Assembly: GCA_037045355.1 (NCBI GenBank)
Contig: JBAOHO010000014.1
Coordinates: forward strand, 220,488-284,487
Direction: 5' to 3'
Source: Candidatus Nanopelagicales bacterium
GTDB lineage: Bacteria > Actinomycetota > Actinomycetes > S36-B12 > GCA-2699445
Length of the DNA: 64,000 nucleotides
The position numbers were made by a program, and so were the translations under genes. Positions 9,410-20,000 of the stretch are shown in pieces. A model generated the notes under the pieces. That model was not told the origin of the DNA, searched no databases, and saw only the letters and a list, made by a program, of their open reading frames with translations. Positions within the stretch are counted from its first letter, which is position 1, and the number at the start of each line of letters is the position of its first letter.

Positions 9410-9874
9410 ATGAGCCAAGCGGCCGCCGACGATATCGAACTCGGCCCCATCGACTACCTCGTTGTCGAGTACCCCGGGGGGCAGATGACCGGTGAGGCGC
9501 TGCCGCATCTGGTGTCCCTGGTCGAGTCCGGGACCATCCGGATCCTCGACGTCGCGCTGGTGCGCAACCTCGCAGGAGGCGGTTTCCAGGCGATCCGACC
9601 CGAGGATCTCGTCGCCGCCGGTGCCACGGAATTCGAGCTTCTGGCAGGTGTCGCGACCGGCATGTTGTCGGACGAGGACCTCGCCGAAGTGGCTGCCATC
9701 ATGGACGCCGACAGTGCAGCAGTCATCCTCGTGTACGAGAACTCCTGGGCCGCTCCCATGGCCACCGCCATGCGCCGCGCCGGTGGACAGTTGATCTCCA
9801 ACGGCCGGATCCCCGTCGAGGCCGTGGTCGCCGCCCTCGGCGAGAGCGTCGACGCCACGATCACCGGCCGCTGA
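9410..9874 (+). CDS. DUF6325 family protein
   Basis: A 154-residue soluble protein that looks like DUF6325: an acidic N-terminus, GPIDYLVVEYPGGQMTGEALPHLVSLVESGTIRILDV, then FELLAGVATGMLSDEDL, AVILVYENSWA and a C-terminal helix. No enzyme motif is visible. In actinobacteria such genes often stand next to a small SHOCT protein, as here. ATG at 9410 has the strong site GGAGGATCTCC. A TATGAT hexamer at 9375-9380 is a plausible -10 box. The 80-base spacer to the next gene is strikingly C-rich. Confidence 0.75.
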   Translation: MSQAAADDIELGPIDYLVVEYPGGQMTGEALPHLVSLVESGTIRILDVALVRNLAGGGFQAIRPEDLVAAGATEFELLAGVATGMLSDEDLAEVAAIMDADSAAVILVYENSWAAPMATAMRRAGGQLISNGRIPVEAVVAALGESVDATITGR

Positions 9875-9956
9875 GACCCACCACCCGCCGACCCCCAACC
9901 CCCACCCCAACCAGCACCCACCAACCAGCCGAGAACTCGAACCGAGAGGAACCACA

Positions 9957-10260
9957 ATGCCCGGACTCTTGCGCGGCGTCGCCCGTACCGCGGTGATCGC
10001 CGGAACTGCCACCGCCGTGTCCAACGGAGTTTCCAAGCGCCAGGTCAGCCGCTGGGACAAGAAGGCTCAAGAACAGCAGGCTCAGCAACCGCAGCAGGCG
10101 CCCCCTGCCCAGCCGGCTGCCCCGGCCCCGGCTCCCGGCTGCCCCTGCCGACGACATGACCGCCAAGGTCGAGCAGTTGAAGCAGCTGGCTCAGTTGAAG
10201 GACCAAGGCATCCTCACCGAGGAGGAGTTCGCAGCCCAGAAAGCCAAGATCCTGGGCTGA
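9957..10260 (+). CDS. Small SHOCT-domain protein (frameshifted in this sequence)
   Basis: The reconstructed protein is ~100 residues. The N-terminus is MPGLLRGVARTAVIAGTATA, followed by KRQVSRWDKKAQEQQAQQPQ and an Ala/Pro-rich linker. The C-terminus is a clear SHOCT motif: KVEQLKQLAQLKDQGILTEE then EFAAQKAKILG, in a frame displaced by one base. The change of frame is at about 10133-10136, where one surplus C in GGCTCCCGG breaks the PAPAPA linker. SHOCT modules are short C-terminal helical hairpins thought to mediate oligomerisation. ATG at 9957 has GAGAGGAACCACA upstream. It forms a pair with the DUF6325 gene. The C-terminal stop is at 10258-10260. Confidence 0.78.
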
Positions 10261-10308
10261 CGTCGGACTCCGCTGGAGTCGGATCGCCGCGACCACTAGG
10301 TTCGAGCC

Positions 10309-11724
10309 ATGCGCCGGGCCAAGATCGTCTGCACCATGGGTCCCGCGACGGATTCCTTCGATGCGGTGCGCGAACTTGTCCAGGCGGGCATGGACGTGGC
10401 GCGCCTGAACCTGAGCCACGGCACCCATGCCGACCACGAGCGCACTTACCGCCATGTCCGCCGAGCCGGCGACGAGGCCGGGCGCGGTGTGGGAATCCTG
10501 GCCGATCTCCAGGGTCCGAAGATCCGGCTCGGTACATTCACCGATGGCTCCGTGGCGCTGCAACGAGACGAGCGGTTCGTCATCACCACCGACGAGGTCC
10601 CCGGTGACTCCGGGATCTGCTCGACCACCTACGCCGGGCTGCCCGGGGATGTGCGACCCGATGACCTGATCCTCATCGACGACGGCCGGGTCACCGTTCG
10701 GGTGGCCGACATCGTCGGCAACCAGGTGATCACCCGGGTCATCGAAGGTGGCGTCGTCTCCGACCACAAGGGCCTCAATCTCCCGTCGGCCACCGTGAGC
10801 GTGCCCGCGCTCACCGAGAAGGACGACGCGGACCTGCGGTGGGCGCTGCAGATCGGCGTCGACATGGTCGCGCTGTCCTTCGTGAGGTCGGCCGCCGACA
10901 TCGATGACGTCCACCGCATCATGGACGAGGTCGGTCGCCGCGTGCCTGTGCTCGCCAAGGTCGAGAAGCCGCAGGCTGTCGCGCGACTGCAGGAGATCGT
11001 CGACGCCTTCAACGGCGTCATGGTCGCTCGCGGCGATCTCGGTGTGGAGATGCCGTTGGAGGAGGTCCCGCTCGAGCAGAAGCGCGCGATCGACTTGTGC
11101 CGCAAGGCGGGCAAGCCGGTGATCGTGGCTACTCAGATGTTGGACTCGATGATCACCGCGACTCGGCCGACCCGGGCCGAGGTGTCCGACGTCGCCAACG
11201 CGGTCCTCGACGGAACCGATGCGCTCATGTTGTCGGGGGAGACCAGTGTGGGTCGACACCCGGCGCACGTGGTCATGACGATGTCCCGCATCATCACCCA
11301 CGTCGAGGAAGAGGCGTTGGACCGACTGCCGCCGCTACCGCCGGATCCGCAGGGATCGACCGCCCGGGCCATGACTCGCGCAGCTGTCGATGTGGGCCGG
11401 TCGGTCGAGGCGACTCACGTGATCGCCTTCACCGAGACGGGATCGACCGCCCGCCTGATCTCGCGTCACCGGCCGGACATCCCCTTGCTGGCCTTCACCC
11501 CGAACGCGGATGTGCGCAGCAAACTGTCCGTCGTGTGGGGAGTAGAGACCTTTCTGGCGCCGAAGGTCCGCGAAACCGACGACCTGGTTCAGCAGGTCGA
11601 CTCGGCGCTGCTGGCGATCGGCAGGGTTCGACCGGGCGAACGTGTCGTGATCGTGGCCGGCGTACCACCGGGGGTGCCGGGTACCACCAACGGCATGCGG
11701 GTACACAAGATCGGCAGCGCCTGA
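10309..11724 (+). CDS. pyk: Pyruvate kinase
   Basis: A 471-residue enzyme converting phosphoenolpyruvate and ADP to pyruvate and ATP. Visible motifs: N-terminal RRAKIVCTMGPAT, VARLNLSHG, ADLQGPKIRLG, then the B domain. The signature MVARGDLGVEMPLEEVP carries metal- and phosphate-binding residues, and KPVIVATQMLDSMI follows. The C-terminal allosteric domain has TETGSTARLISRHRP. Length is normal for the family. ATG at 10309 is fixed by the conserved N-terminus. It is convergent with bldD; the 58 bases between them hold only a weak hairpin. Confidence 0.96.
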   Translation: MRRAKIVCTMGPATDSFDAVRELVQAGMDVARLNLSHGTHADHERTYRHVRRAGDEAGRGVGILADLQGPKIRLGTFTDGSVALQRDERFVITTDEVPGDSGICSTTYAGLPGDVRPDDLILIDDGRVTVRVADIVGNQVITRVIEGGVVSDHKGLNLPSATVSVPALTEKDDADLRWALQIGVDMVALSFVRSAADIDDVHRIMDEVGRRVPVLAKVEKPQAVARLQEIVDAFNGVMVARGDLGVEMPLEEVPLEQKRAIDLCRKAGKPVIVATQMLDSMITATRPTRAEVSDVANAVLDGTDALMLSGETSVGRHPAHVVMTMSRIITHVEEEALDRLPPLPPDPQGSTARAMTRAAVDVGRSVEATHVIAFTETGSTARLISRHRPDIPLLAFTPNADVRSKLSVVWGVETFLAPKVRETDDLVQQVDSALLAIGRVRPGERVVIVAGVPPGVPGTTNGMRVHKIGSA

Positions 11725-11782
11725 CGCCGGAACTCCGCCGAAGTCTTGGATCTCTCCGGCAAAAGACGTCCGGATCGACTGA

Positions 11783-12271
11783 TCAGTCGACGGCGGATCG
11801 GGCCTCGGGGTTCAGGACCCCCCACGCGATGAGTTCCTCGGCGAGCAGCCCCGCCGGTTGGTCGTAGATCACGGCCAGGGTGCGCAAGTCCTCGGCACGG
11901 ATCGACAGCACCCGGCCGTTGTAGTCGCCGCGTTGGGTCTGGATCGCGGCGGCGTAGCGCGCCAAAGGCGCAGCCTTGTCCGTGGGTACCCGGTTGAGCT
12001 GCTCGAGGTCGATCACGATCTGGGTCGGCGGTTCCAATGTGGCGCCCGCGACGCCGCCCGGCAGCAGTTCGCCCACCGGGACCCCGTAGAAGTCGGCGAG
12101 TTCGGCGAGTTTCGCCACGGTCACTGCGCGGTCCCCCCGCTCGTAACTGCCGATCACGACCGCTTTCCAGCGCCCTTCGGACTTCTCCTCGACGCCCTGC
12201 AGGGAAAGGCCCTGCTGCTGGCGGATCGCCCGCAATCGGCTGCCGAGAGCCTTGGCGTAGTCGCTGGACAT
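11783..12271 (-). CDS. bldD: Developmental/global transcription regulator BldD
   Basis: A 162-residue XRE-type regulator almost identical in plan to Streptomyces BldD. The N-terminal helix-turn-helix (residues ~5-70) has GSRLRAIRQQQGLSLQGVEE and YERGDRAVTVAKLAELADFY. The C-terminal domain contains RGD, eight residues, then RAED, which is the RXD-X8-RXXD signature that binds tetrameric cyclic di-GMP in BldD. So the protein is probably a c-di-GMP-gated repressor dimer. The frame is open further upstream, but ATG at 12271 is chosen by the conserved MSSDYAKALG start and the site GGGGAGAACAT. It is divergent from pyrR. Confidence 0.93.
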   Translation of the reverse strand: MSSDYAKALGSRLRAIRQQQGLSLQGVEEKSEGRWKAVVIGSYERGDRAVTVAKLAELADFYGVPVGELLPGGVAGATLEPPTQIVIDLEQLNRVPTDKAAPLARYAAAIQTQRGDYNGRVLSIRAEDLRTLAVIYDQPAGLLAEELIAWGVLNPEARSAVD

Positions 12272-12316
12272 ATGTTCTCCCCACCCTGCGTAGTCGGTAC
12301 GTCGCCGACAAATCAA

Positions 12317-12327
12317 TACGTTACGTA
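12317..12327. promoter_or_regulatory. 11-bp palindrome in the bldD leader, candidate operator
   Basis: TACGTTACGTA is an inverted repeat (TACGT-T-ACGTA) lying about 15-25 bases downstream of the predicted bldD transcription start. Related pieces (GGTACGTCG, TATACGTG) lie on either side. It does not match the published BldD box closely, so the binding factor is unknown. Confidence 0.3.
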
Positions 12328-12348
12328 GTCGCCATGCGAGCCTCAATC

Positions 12349-12377
12349 ACTATACGTGCGGATTGGGTCACATCGAA
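12349..12377 (-). promoter_or_regulatory. Predicted bldD promoter
   Basis: On the minus strand TTCGAT (12377-12372) and TATAGT (12354-12349) are separated by exactly 17 bases. The -10 box matches the actinobacterial housekeeping TANNNT pattern well; the -35 box is half matched. The predicted start is ~70 bases before the bldD ATG. Confidence 0.45.
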
Positions 12378-12523
12378 CCCCGTTGGAGACCTCTGAAGCC
12401 GCTTGAAAGACGATTGTGACCACCGAGGGTGATCGGACACGGATGTTCCAGACCGACGCCCCACGCCTGCTGCGCGGCGGGGACGCAGTCGCGGGTTAGG
12501 GTAGTTCGACCATCCTTTAACAA

Positions 12524-12541
12524 GCCGTCCAGCGAGGCGGC
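12524..12541 (+). promoter_or_regulatory. PyrR-binding RNA hairpin in the pyr leader
   Basis: GCCGTCCAGCGAGGCGGC folds as a hairpin (GCCG/CGGC outer stem, U bulge, CC/GG inner pairs, AGCGA loop). The core UCCAGCGAGGC fits the PyrR-binding consensus UCCNGNGAGGY. It ends right before the pyrR ribosome-binding site AAGGAG (12543-12548). This is the arrangement expected for translational repression of pyrR by its own product, as described for mycobacteria, rather than Bacillus-type attenuation. Confidence 0.7.
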
Positions 12542-12554
12542 GAAGGAGTGTGAC

Positions 12555-13127
12555 ATGGGGACATCTCCGCCCAGTGGCAGCACCGTCGGCCCCGTCGTGC
12601 TCGACGACGCCGACCTCAACCGGGCCCTCACTCGCATCTCGCACGAGATCATCGAGTACGCGAAAGGGGCGCACGATCTCGTCATCCTCGGGATCCCGAC
12701 CCGTGGTGCGATCCTGGCGCAGCGACTGGCCGACCGGATCGGTATGGCCGAGGGATGCGTCGTGCCCGTCGGGTCCATCGACGTGACCATGTACCGCGAC
12801 GACTTGAACATGCACCCCGCTCGGGCGCTGGGACACACCTCCATCCCGAGCCAGGGGATCGATGGCCGCATCGTGGTACTGGTCGATGACGTGCTGTTCT
12901 CGGGCCGCACGGTTCGCGCCGCATTGGACGCCATCCACGACGTGGGCCGCCCCCGGGCGGTTCGGTTGGCGGTCATCGTCGACCGGGGCCACCGCGAACT
13001 ACCGATCCGGGCCGACCACGTCGGCAAGAACCTCCCCACCCACAAGGGCGAGAGTGTCCGGATGCGCCTGACCGAGATCGACGGTGTCGACGAGATCGTC
13101 CTGCTGCGCAAGGAGGTCGACGAATGA
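12555..13127 (+). CDS. pyrR: Bifunctional pyr operon regulator / uracil phosphoribosyltransferase
   Basis: A 190-residue PyrR protein: the phosphoribosyltransferase fold with the PRPP-binding loop [20 protein letters not shown], plus family stretches [17 protein letters not shown] and [11 protein letters not shown]. PyrR senses UMP/PRPP and binds a conserved RNA loop in pyr mRNA; many members also make UMP from uracil. The basic stretch [15 protein letters not shown] near the end is typical. ATG at 12555 is chosen over an upstream in-frame extension because it has AAGGAG at the right distance and the extension covers the RNA loop. The stop overlaps pyrB (ATGA). First gene of the operon. Confidence 0.95.
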   Translation: MGTSPPSGSTVGPVVLDDADLNRALTRISHEIIEYAKGAHDLVILGIPTRGAILAQRLADRIGMAEGCVVPVGSIDVTMYRDDLNMHPARALGHTSIPSQGIDGRIVVLVDDVLFSGRTVRAALDAIHDVGRPRAVRLAVIVDRGHRELPIRADHVGKNLPTHKGESVRMRLTEIDGVDEIVLLRKEVDE

Positions 13128-14095
13128 TCCGCCACCTACTGTCCGCCAAGGACCTCAGCCACGACGACGCCGTCTTGGTCCTGGACACCGCTGCCGAGAT
13201 GGCCACCCTGTCCGACCGCTCGGTGAAAAAACTGCCCGCCTTACGCGGTCGCACCGTCGTGAACCTCTTCTTCGAGGATTCGACCCGCACCCGGATCTCG
13301 TTCGAGGCCGCGGCCAAGAGGCTGTCTGCGGACGTCATCAACTTCTCCGCCAAGGGGTCATCGGTATCCAAGGGGGAGACGCTCAAGGACACCGCCTTGA
13401 CCCTGCAGGCGATGGGAGCCGACGCGGTGGTGATCCGCCACGGCGCCTCGGGGGCACCGCATCGGCTGGCCGAAGCCGGGTGGATCGACGGTGCTGTGGT
13501 CAACGCCGGAGACGGCACCCACGAGCACCCCACCCAGGCGCTGCTCGACGCCTTCACCATCCGGCGGCACTTGCGTGGTGGCACCGGCGACCTGGCTGGT
13601 CTGCGCGTGACGATCGTCGGAGACATCCTGCACAGTCGGGTCGCCCGATCGAACGTGCACCTGCTGGACACGTTGGGCGCGAAGGTCACGCTGGTGGCCC
13701 CGCCGACTCTGCTGCCGGTCGGGGTGGAGCAATGGCCGGTGACCGTGTCCTACGATCTCGACGAACCGCTGCCCGACAGCGACGCCGTCATGATGCTGCG
13801 CGTGCAGCGGGAACGGATGAACGCCGCGTACTTCCCCAGCATCCGCGAGTACAGCCGCCGCTACGGACTCGATCAAGATCGCATGGACCTGCTGCCCGAA
13901 CACGCGATCGTCATGCACCCCGGTCCGATGATCCGCGGCATGGAGATCGCCGACGGCGTCGCCGACCACGATCGCTCGGTAATCGTCGAGCAAGTCGCGA
14001 ACGGAGTCAGCGTCCGCATGGCGGTCTTGTACCTGCTCGTGGGTGGCGCCCGTTCCCAGTCGCCGGTCACTGTGGCTGCGGAGGTGGGCGCGTGA
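13124..14095 (+). CDS. pyrB: Aspartate carbamoyltransferase catalytic chain
   Basis: A 323-residue enzyme that joins carbamoyl phosphate and aspartate, the first committed pyrimidine step. The carbamoyl-phosphate loop [19 protein letters not shown] (STRTR) is intact, followed by [13 protein letters not shown] (the Ser/Lys loop), [16 protein letters not shown] and the C-terminal aspartate-domain stretch [11 protein letters not shown]. No pyrI regulatory gene is adjacent, as usual in actinobacteria. ATG at 13124 overlaps the pyrR stop (ATGA) with AGGAGGT upstream. The next gene pyrC starts inside its stop codon. Confidence 0.97.
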   Translation: MIRHLLSAKDLSHDDAVLVLDTAAEMATLSDRSVKKLPALRGRTVVNLFFEDSTRTRISFEAAAKRLSADVINFSAKGSSVSKGETLKDTALTLQAMGADAVVIRHGASGAPHRLAEAGWIDGAVVNAGDGTHEHPTQALLDAFTIRRHLRGGTGDLAGLRVTIVGDILHSRVARSNVHLLDTLGAKVTLVAPPTLLPVGVEQWPVTVSYDLDEPLPDSDAVMMLRVQRERMNAAYFPSIREYSRRYGLDQDRMDLLPEHAIVMHPGPMIRGMEIADGVADHDRSVIVEQVANGVSVRMAVLYLLVGGARSQSPVTVAAEVGA

Positions 14096-15402
14096 GTACC
14101 TACCTCCTGCGCGGAGTACGCCCGCTCGGTGGCGCAGTCACGGACGTCCTGTTGGCGGATGGCGTCATCGCCGCGATCGGTCCGGACGCTGCTACCGCTT
14201 CTGCTGCCCCCGGCGACACCGCCGTCACCGTCCTCGATCTTCCCGGGCAGGTACTGCTGCCGGGTCTCGTCGACCTGCACACCCACCTGCGCGAACCCGG
14301 CCGCGAGGACGCCGAGACCGTCCGGTCTGGGTCGGCTGCCGCCGCGCTGGGAGGGTTCACCGCGGTTCATGCCATGGCCAACACCGATCCGGTGGCCGAC
14401 ACCGCCGGCGTCGTGGAGCAGGTCTTCCGCCTCGGCCAGGAAGCCGGATACGTCGATGTCCATCCGGTCGGCGCGGTCACCGTCGGCCTGGGCGGCCAGC
14501 AACTCGCCGAGTTGGGTGCCATGGCCGACTCGGCTGCTCGCGTGCGGGTGTTCAGTGACGACGGCAAGTGCGTCGACGACGCCCTGCTCATGCGCCGGGC
14601 GCTGGAGTACGTCAAAGCATTCGACGGTGTGATCGCCCAACACGCGCAGGAGCCGCGCCTGACCGCGGGTGCTCAGATGAACGAGGGCGCTGTTTCGGCG
14701 GTCCTGGGATTGCGCGGCTGGCCGGCGGCGGCAGAGGAAGCGATCATCGCGCGCGACATCTTGCTCGCCGACCACGTCGGTTCCCGCCTCCACGTCTGCC
14801 ATGTGTCCACCGCGGGCAGCGTCGACCTCATCCGGCGCGCCAAGGAGAGAGGCATCGACGTCACGGCGGAGGCGACCCCGCACCATCTGTTGCTGACCGA
14901 CGAGTTGGCCCGCAGCTACGACCCCGTGTACAAGGTCAATCCGCCGCTGCGCACGGAGCGCGACGTCATGGCACTGCGGGAGGGTGTCGCGGACGGAACC
15001 GTCGACATCGTCGCCACCGACCATGCCCCCCACACGTCGGAGGACAAGGACTGCGAATGGGATGTCGCCGCCTTCGGCATGCTCGGGCTACCCACGGCCC
15101 TTTCCGTGGTGGTCATGACGCTGGTCGAGCCCGGTCTGCTCGACTGGGTGGGGGTCGCGGACCGACTGTCGTCAGCCCCCGCCGCGATCGGGCGTGTGCC
15201 CGATCAGGGTCGGCCCCTGGCCGTGGGGGAGCCCGCGAACCTCACTGTGCTCGATCCGGACGCGCAGTGGACCGTCGACCCTTGGCAGTTCCCCGGGCCT
15301 GCGCGGAACTCGCCGTACCGTGAGATGCGACTTCCCGGTCGGGTCACCACGACATTCCTGCGCGGCACCCCGACCGTGCTGGGAGGCGCACTGCAATGGT
15401 GA
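14092..15402 (+). CDS. pyrC: Dihydroorotase (class I)
   Basis: A 436-residue amidohydrolase that closes carbamoyl-aspartate to dihydroorotate. Metal ligands are visible: [10 protein letters not shown] near residue 60 (HXH), the downstream His in RLHVCHVST, and the catalytic aspartate in ATDHAPH. The length and the REPG signature place it with class I enzymes of Gram-positive pyr operons. GTG at 14092 overlaps the pyrB stop in a GTGA. An upstream open extension exists in the same frame but lies within pyrB and is ignored. The stop overlaps the next start. Confidence 0.96.
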   Translation: MSTYLLRGVRPLGGAVTDVLLADGVIAAIGPDAATASAAPGDTAVTVLDLPGQVLLPGLVDLHTHLREPGREDAETVRSGSAAAALGGFTAVHAMANTDPVADTAGVVEQVFRLGQEAGYVDVHPVGAVTVGLGGQQLAELGAMADSAARVRVFSDDGKCVDDALLMRRALEYVKAFDGVIAQHAQEPRLTAGAQMNEGAVSAVLGLRGWPAAAEEAIIARDILLADHVGSRLHVCHVSTAGSVDLIRRAKERGIDVTAEATPHHLLLTDELARSYDPVYKVNPPLRTERDVMALREGVADGTVDIVATDHAPHTSEDKDCEWDVAAFGMLGLPTALSVVVMTLVEPGLLDWVGVADRLSSAPAAIGRVPDQGRPLAVGEPANLTVLDPDAQWTVDPWQFPGPARNSPYREMRLPGRVTTTFLRGTPTVLGGALQW

Positions 15403-15941
15403 GCGCCGACCAACTGTCCCAACAGGCCGCGGTGACGGATTGGCCGTTGCGCCTCCTGCTCGTGATGCTGACGCTCGTCGTCATCACGCTGGCGCTGTGG
15501 GGGCTGCGGCGCGGCTGGCAGAACCGCGGCCGACGTCAAGACCTGACCCTCCCGGCGGTGCCCGCCGCGGTCACTGAGATGCCCTCTCGAGGGCCCGAGG
15601 GGGTGAGGGGCAAGTACCTGGGGACAGTGCCCGAGGGGCAACCCATGGAACGGCTCGTCGCCGCCGGGGCGGTCGCCCAGGCCGAGGTGATCGTCTCACC
15701 GGCGGGAGTACTGCTGCGCCGCCAGGGCGAGGGGCCGCTCTTCGTCCCCCATGACGACATCGTGTCGGTCTCCACGAGTCCCGGCCTGCTGATGCGCTAC
15801 TACGGCCGACACGGTGTCCTGCTGATCAATTGGCAGTGGTCCGGAGCCATGGTGAGCAGCGGCATCTGGTTCGCCGACCCCGACGATCAGTCGGCCGTGC
15901 GCGACGCCATCGAGCATGTCCATCTGGAGGAAGTCTCATGA
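15396..15941 (+). CDS. Membrane-anchored PH-like protein of the pyr operon
   Basis: A 181-residue protein of unknown function, conserved in position between pyrC and carA in many actinobacteria. After ~17 polar residues there is one membrane segment ([20 protein letters not shown]) and a basic stretch, so most of the protein probably lies in the cytoplasm. The C-terminal ~100 residues look like a bacterial PH-like beta-sandwich ([29 protein letters not shown]). No catalytic residues are seen. ATG at 15396 overlaps the pyrC stop; GTG at 15399 is an alternative. Its role in pyrimidine synthesis, if any, is not shown by the sequence. Confidence 0.75.
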   Translation: MVSADQLSQQAAVTDWPLRLLLVMLTLVVITLALWGLRRGWQNRGRRQDLTLPAVPAAVTEMPSRGPEGVRGKYLGTVPEGQPMERLVAAGAVAQAEVIVSPAGVLLRRQGEGPLFVPHDDIVSVSTSPGLLMRYYGRHGVLLINWQWSGAMVSSGIWFADPDDQSAVRDAIEHVHLEEVS

Positions 15942-17050
15942 CGGATCCTGCGGTCCTGGTTCTCGAGGACGGCCGAACCTTCCGGGGTCAGGCCTATGGC
16001 GCGCGAGGGGTGACATTCGGCGAGGCAGTCTTCACCACCGGCATGACCGGCTATCAGGAGACCCTCACGGATCCCTCCTATCACCGCCAAGTCGTCGTGC
16101 AGACCGCCCCTCACATCGGCAATACCGGCATGAACCGTGAGGACCCGGAGTCGCGGCGTATCTGGGTGTCCGGCTACGTGGTCCGCGACCCCGCAGTGCG
16201 GGCGAGCAGTTGGCGGGCCGACAGCGAACTCGAGGCCGACCTCGCCGCCGCCGGTGTCGTCGGCATCGCCTGTATCGACACCCGTGCCCTGACCCGACAC
16301 CTGCGCCAGCGCGGTGCCATGAGGGTGGGTGTGTTCTCAGGACCTGACCTCGCGTCCGAGTCGGACCTCCTGGCGCAGGTGCGGGCCAGCCCGCCCATGG
16401 CCGGGGCCGATCTGACAGCCGAGGTCACGACCAGCGAGCCCTATGTCGTCGAGCCCGACGGCGACCACCGATTCACCGTCGCCGCCGTCGATCTCGGTAT
16501 CAAGGCGATGACTCCTCGGCGCCTGGCCGAACGTGGGGTTCGCGTCATCGTCCTGCCCGCCGCGACATCCGCGACCGACCTGCTCGGCACCAAAGCGGAC
16601 GGCTACTTCCTGTCCAACGGCCCTGGCGACCCGGCCACCGCCGACCACGCGGTGTCGCTGGTGCGCGCCGTGCTCGAGGCAGATCGACCCTTGTTCGGCA
16701 TCTGCTTCGGCAACCAGATGTTCGGGCGCGCGCTGGGATTGGACACCTACAAGCTCAAGTTCGGCCACCGGGGGATCAACCAGCCTGTCAAGGATCTCGC
16801 CACGGGCAGGGTCGAGGTGACCGCCCACAACCACGGATTCGCGGTCGCTGCACCGCTGCACGAGCCCTTCGACACTCCGTTCGGGCCCGCTGAGGTGAGC
16901 CATGTGTGCCTCAACGACGATGTCGTCGAAGGTCTGCGTCTGGCCAGCGGGCGGGCTGCGAGTGTCCAGTACCACCCCGAGGCAGCCGCCGGACCCCATG
17001 ACGCCGCCTACCTGTTCGATCGCTTCTGCTCCGTGATGGGGGGCAACTGA
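15938..17050 (+). CDS. carA: Carbamoyl phosphate synthase small (glutaminase) subunit
   Basis: A 370-residue subunit that hydrolyses glutamine and delivers ammonia to CarB. The N-terminal half is the CarA-specific domain ([33 protein letters not shown]). The C-terminal half is a class I glutamine amidotransferase: oxyanion strand [11 protein letters not shown], nucleophile Cys in [11 protein letters not shown], and the His/Glu pair in [14 protein letters not shown] at 15938 overlaps the upstream stop and has GGAGGAAG before it. The product serves both pyrimidine and arginine synthesis, and the arginine operon is also in this window. Confidence 0.97.
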   Translation: MTDPAVLVLEDGRTFRGQAYGARGVTFGEAVFTTGMTGYQETLTDPSYHRQVVVQTAPHIGNTGMNREDPESRRIWVSGYVVRDPAVRASSWRADSELEADLAAAGVVGIACIDTRALTRHLRQRGAMRVGVFSGPDLASESDLLAQVRASPPMAGADLTAEVTTSEPYVVEPDGDHRFTVAAVDLGIKAMTPRRLAERGVRVIVLPAATSATDLLGTKADGYFLSNGPGDPATADHAVSLVRAVLEADRPLFGICFGNQMFGRALGLDTYKLKFGHRGINQPVKDLATGRVEVTAHNHGFAVAAPLHEPFDTPFGPAEVSHVCLNDDVVEGLRLASGRAASVQYHPEAAAGPHDAAYLFDRFCSVMGGN

Positions 17051-17051
17051 C

Positions 17052-20000
17052 ATGCCACTGCGTGACGACATCTCGTCGGTGCTGGTGATCGGCTCGGGGC
17101 CCATCGTCATCGGACAGGCCTGCGAGTTCGACTACTCGGGCACACAGGCGTGCCGGGTTCTCAAGGACGAGGGTCTGCGCGTGATCCTCGTCAACAGCAA
17201 CCCGGCCACCATCATGACCGACCCGGAGTTCGCCGACGCCACGTACGTCGAACCCATCACCGTGGACATGGTCGAGCAGATCATCGCCAAGGAGCGTCCG
17301 GACGCACTCCTACCGACGCTCGGCGGGCAGACCGCGCTGAACACCGCCATCGCACTGTCCAAGGCCGGGGTGCTCGACACCTACGGTGTCGAACTCATCG
17401 GTGCCGACATCGATGCGATCGAGCGCGGCGAGAACCGGGAGGTGTTCAAGACCATCGTGTCCTCCATCGGAGCGGAGTCCGCGCGCAGCCGCATCTGCCA
17501 CACCCTCGATGAGTGCTTCGCGGCAGTGGAGGAGTTGGGCTACCCGGTGGTCGTACGACCTTCGTTCACGATGGGCGGGGCCGGATCCGGTTTCGCCCAC
17601 ACGGCCGACGAACTCAGGCAGATCGCCGGCGCCGGACTGCTCGCGAGCCCCACCACCGAAGTGCTGCTCGAGGAGTCGATCCTCGGGTGGAAGGAATACG
17701 AACTCGAGCTCATGCGGGACCACAACGACAACGTGGTCGTCATCTGTTCGATCGAGAACCTCGACCCCATGGGCGTTCACACCGGCGACTCCATCACCGT
17801 CGCGCCCGCCCTTACGCTCACAGACCGCGAATACCAGCGGCTGCGCGACATCGGCATCGACATCATCCGTGCGGTCGGTGTCGACACCGGAGGGTGCAAC
17901 ATCCAGTTCGCGGTCAATCCGACCGACGGGCGGATCATCGTCATCGAGATGAACCCCCGTGTCTCCCGATCCAGTGCCCTGGCCAGCAAGGCCACGGGAT
18001 TCCCGATCGCCAAGATCGCTGCCCGACTGGCCGTCGGGTACAGCTTGGACGAGATCCCCAACGACATCACTGCGGAGACTCCGGCCTCGTTCGAACCCGC
18101 TCTGGATTACATCGTCGTCAAAGTGCCGCGGTTCGCTTTTGAGAAGTTCCCCAACGCGGATGACCGCCTGACCACCACCATGAAGAGTGTCGGCGAAGCC
18201 ATGGCCATCGGACGCAACTTCACCGAGGCCCTGCAGAAGGCCCTGCGGTCAATGGAACGCGCTGACGCGGAGTTCAGTTGGTGTGGCGATCCGGTCGCCG
18301 ATCCACACGCACTGCTCGCGCAGGCGGCAACCCCACGCGATGGGCGGCTGCGGCTCGTGCAGCAGGCCCTGCGAGGTGGGGCCACGGTCGCCGAGGCCCA
18401 TCAGGCGACGGGGATCGACCCTTGGTTCCTCGACCAGATCGTCGTGCTCAACGACATCGCCGATGAGTTGCGCGCGGCCACCGTCATGCAGCCGGATCTG
18501 GTCCGCATCGCCAAGCGCAACGGATTCTCCGATCGCCAGATCGGCGAGATCCTCGACCTCGGCGAAGACGTCGTGCGCGGTGTGCGCCACGCGCTGGGCG
18601 TACGTCCGGTCTACAAGACCGTCGACACCTGCGCCGCGGAGTTCGCCGCCCGCACGCCGTACCACTACTCCTCCTATGACGAGGAAACCGAGGTGGAGCC
18701 CGGACTTCGCCCGAAGGTACTGATCCTGGGAAGCGGACCCAACCGCATCGGACAGGGCATCGAGTTCGACTACTCGTGCGTGCACGCGTCCTTGACGCTG
18801 CGCGAGCACGGCTACGAGACCGTCATGATCAACTGCAACCCCGAGACCGTGTCCACCGACTACGACACGTCCGACCGGCTGTATTTCGAGCCCTTGACCC
18901 TCGAAGATGTTCTCGAGGTCTACCACGCCGAATCCGTCAGCGGCGAGGTCGCCGGTGTCATCGTCCAACTCGGGGGCCAAACGCCGCTCGGCCTGGCTCA
19001 GTCGTTGAAGGATCTCGGGCTGCCCGTGGTCGGCACGTCGCCTGAGTCCATCCACCTCGCCGAGGATCGCGGTTCGTTCGGACGGGTCCTGCTGCGCGCC
19101 GGGCTGCCGGCTCCCCGTCACGGCACTGCCCTGTCCTTCACCGAGGCCCGCGACATCGCCCACGAGATCGGGTATCCGGTCCTGGTGCGACCGTCGTATG
19201 TTCTCGGTGGCCGCGGCATGGAGATCGTCTACGACGACGCCATGCTGGCCGACTACCTCGACCGGGCCACCCAGATCAACCCCGAACACCCGGTGCTCAT
19301 CGACCGGTTCCTCGACGACGCCATCGAGATCGATGTCGACGCCCTCTACGACGGCACCGACCTGTACCTCGGCGGTGTGATGGAACACATCGAGGAGGCC
19401 GGCATCCACTCCGGCGACTCGGCCTGCTCACTGCCACCGATCACGCTCGGTCACGCCGAGATCGAGCGGATCCGACGCTCCACGATCGCCATCGCCGACG
19501 GTGTCGGGGTCCGCGGCCTGCTGAACGTCCAGTACGCCCTGGCCGGCGACGTGCTGTACGTCCTCGAAGCCAACCCGCGCGCGTCCCGCACGGTCCCATT
19601 CGTCTCCAAGGCAACGGCGGTTCCGCTGGCCAAGGCGGCTGCCCGCGTGATGATGGGCGAGACCATCGCCGAACTGCGCGCCGACGGCACCTTGCCCGCC
19701 ACAGGTGACGGCGGCACGTTGCCGATCGGGGCGCCCATCGCCGTCAAAGAGGCCGTGCTCCCATTCGGCCGCTTCCACGGGGTCGACACCGTACTCGGCC
19801 CCGAGATGCGCTCGACCGGTGAGGTCATGGGGATCGACTCCTCGTTCGGGACCGCTTTCGCCAAGTCCCAGTCGGGTGCCTACAGCGGTGGCCTTCCGAC
19901 CAGTGGCCGCATCCTGGTCAGTGTCGCCAACCGGGACAAGCGGTCCATGATCTTCCCGATCAAGCGGCTGGCCGATCTGGGGTTCGACATCGCCGCGACC

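Noticed and set aside
10290..10310. tRNA-like GGTTCGAGCC segment
   Set aside because: No acceptor, D or anticodon stems can be formed around it. No tRNA was found in the window.
12271..12330. Autoregulatory BldD box in the bldD leader
   Set aside because: The palindrome TACGTTACGTA does not match the reported BldD consensus well enough to claim it; kept only as an unassigned operator candidate.
18249..19409. A minus-strand open frame of 386 codons inside carB
   Set aside because: It is a shadow of carB, whose protein is conserved over the full length.
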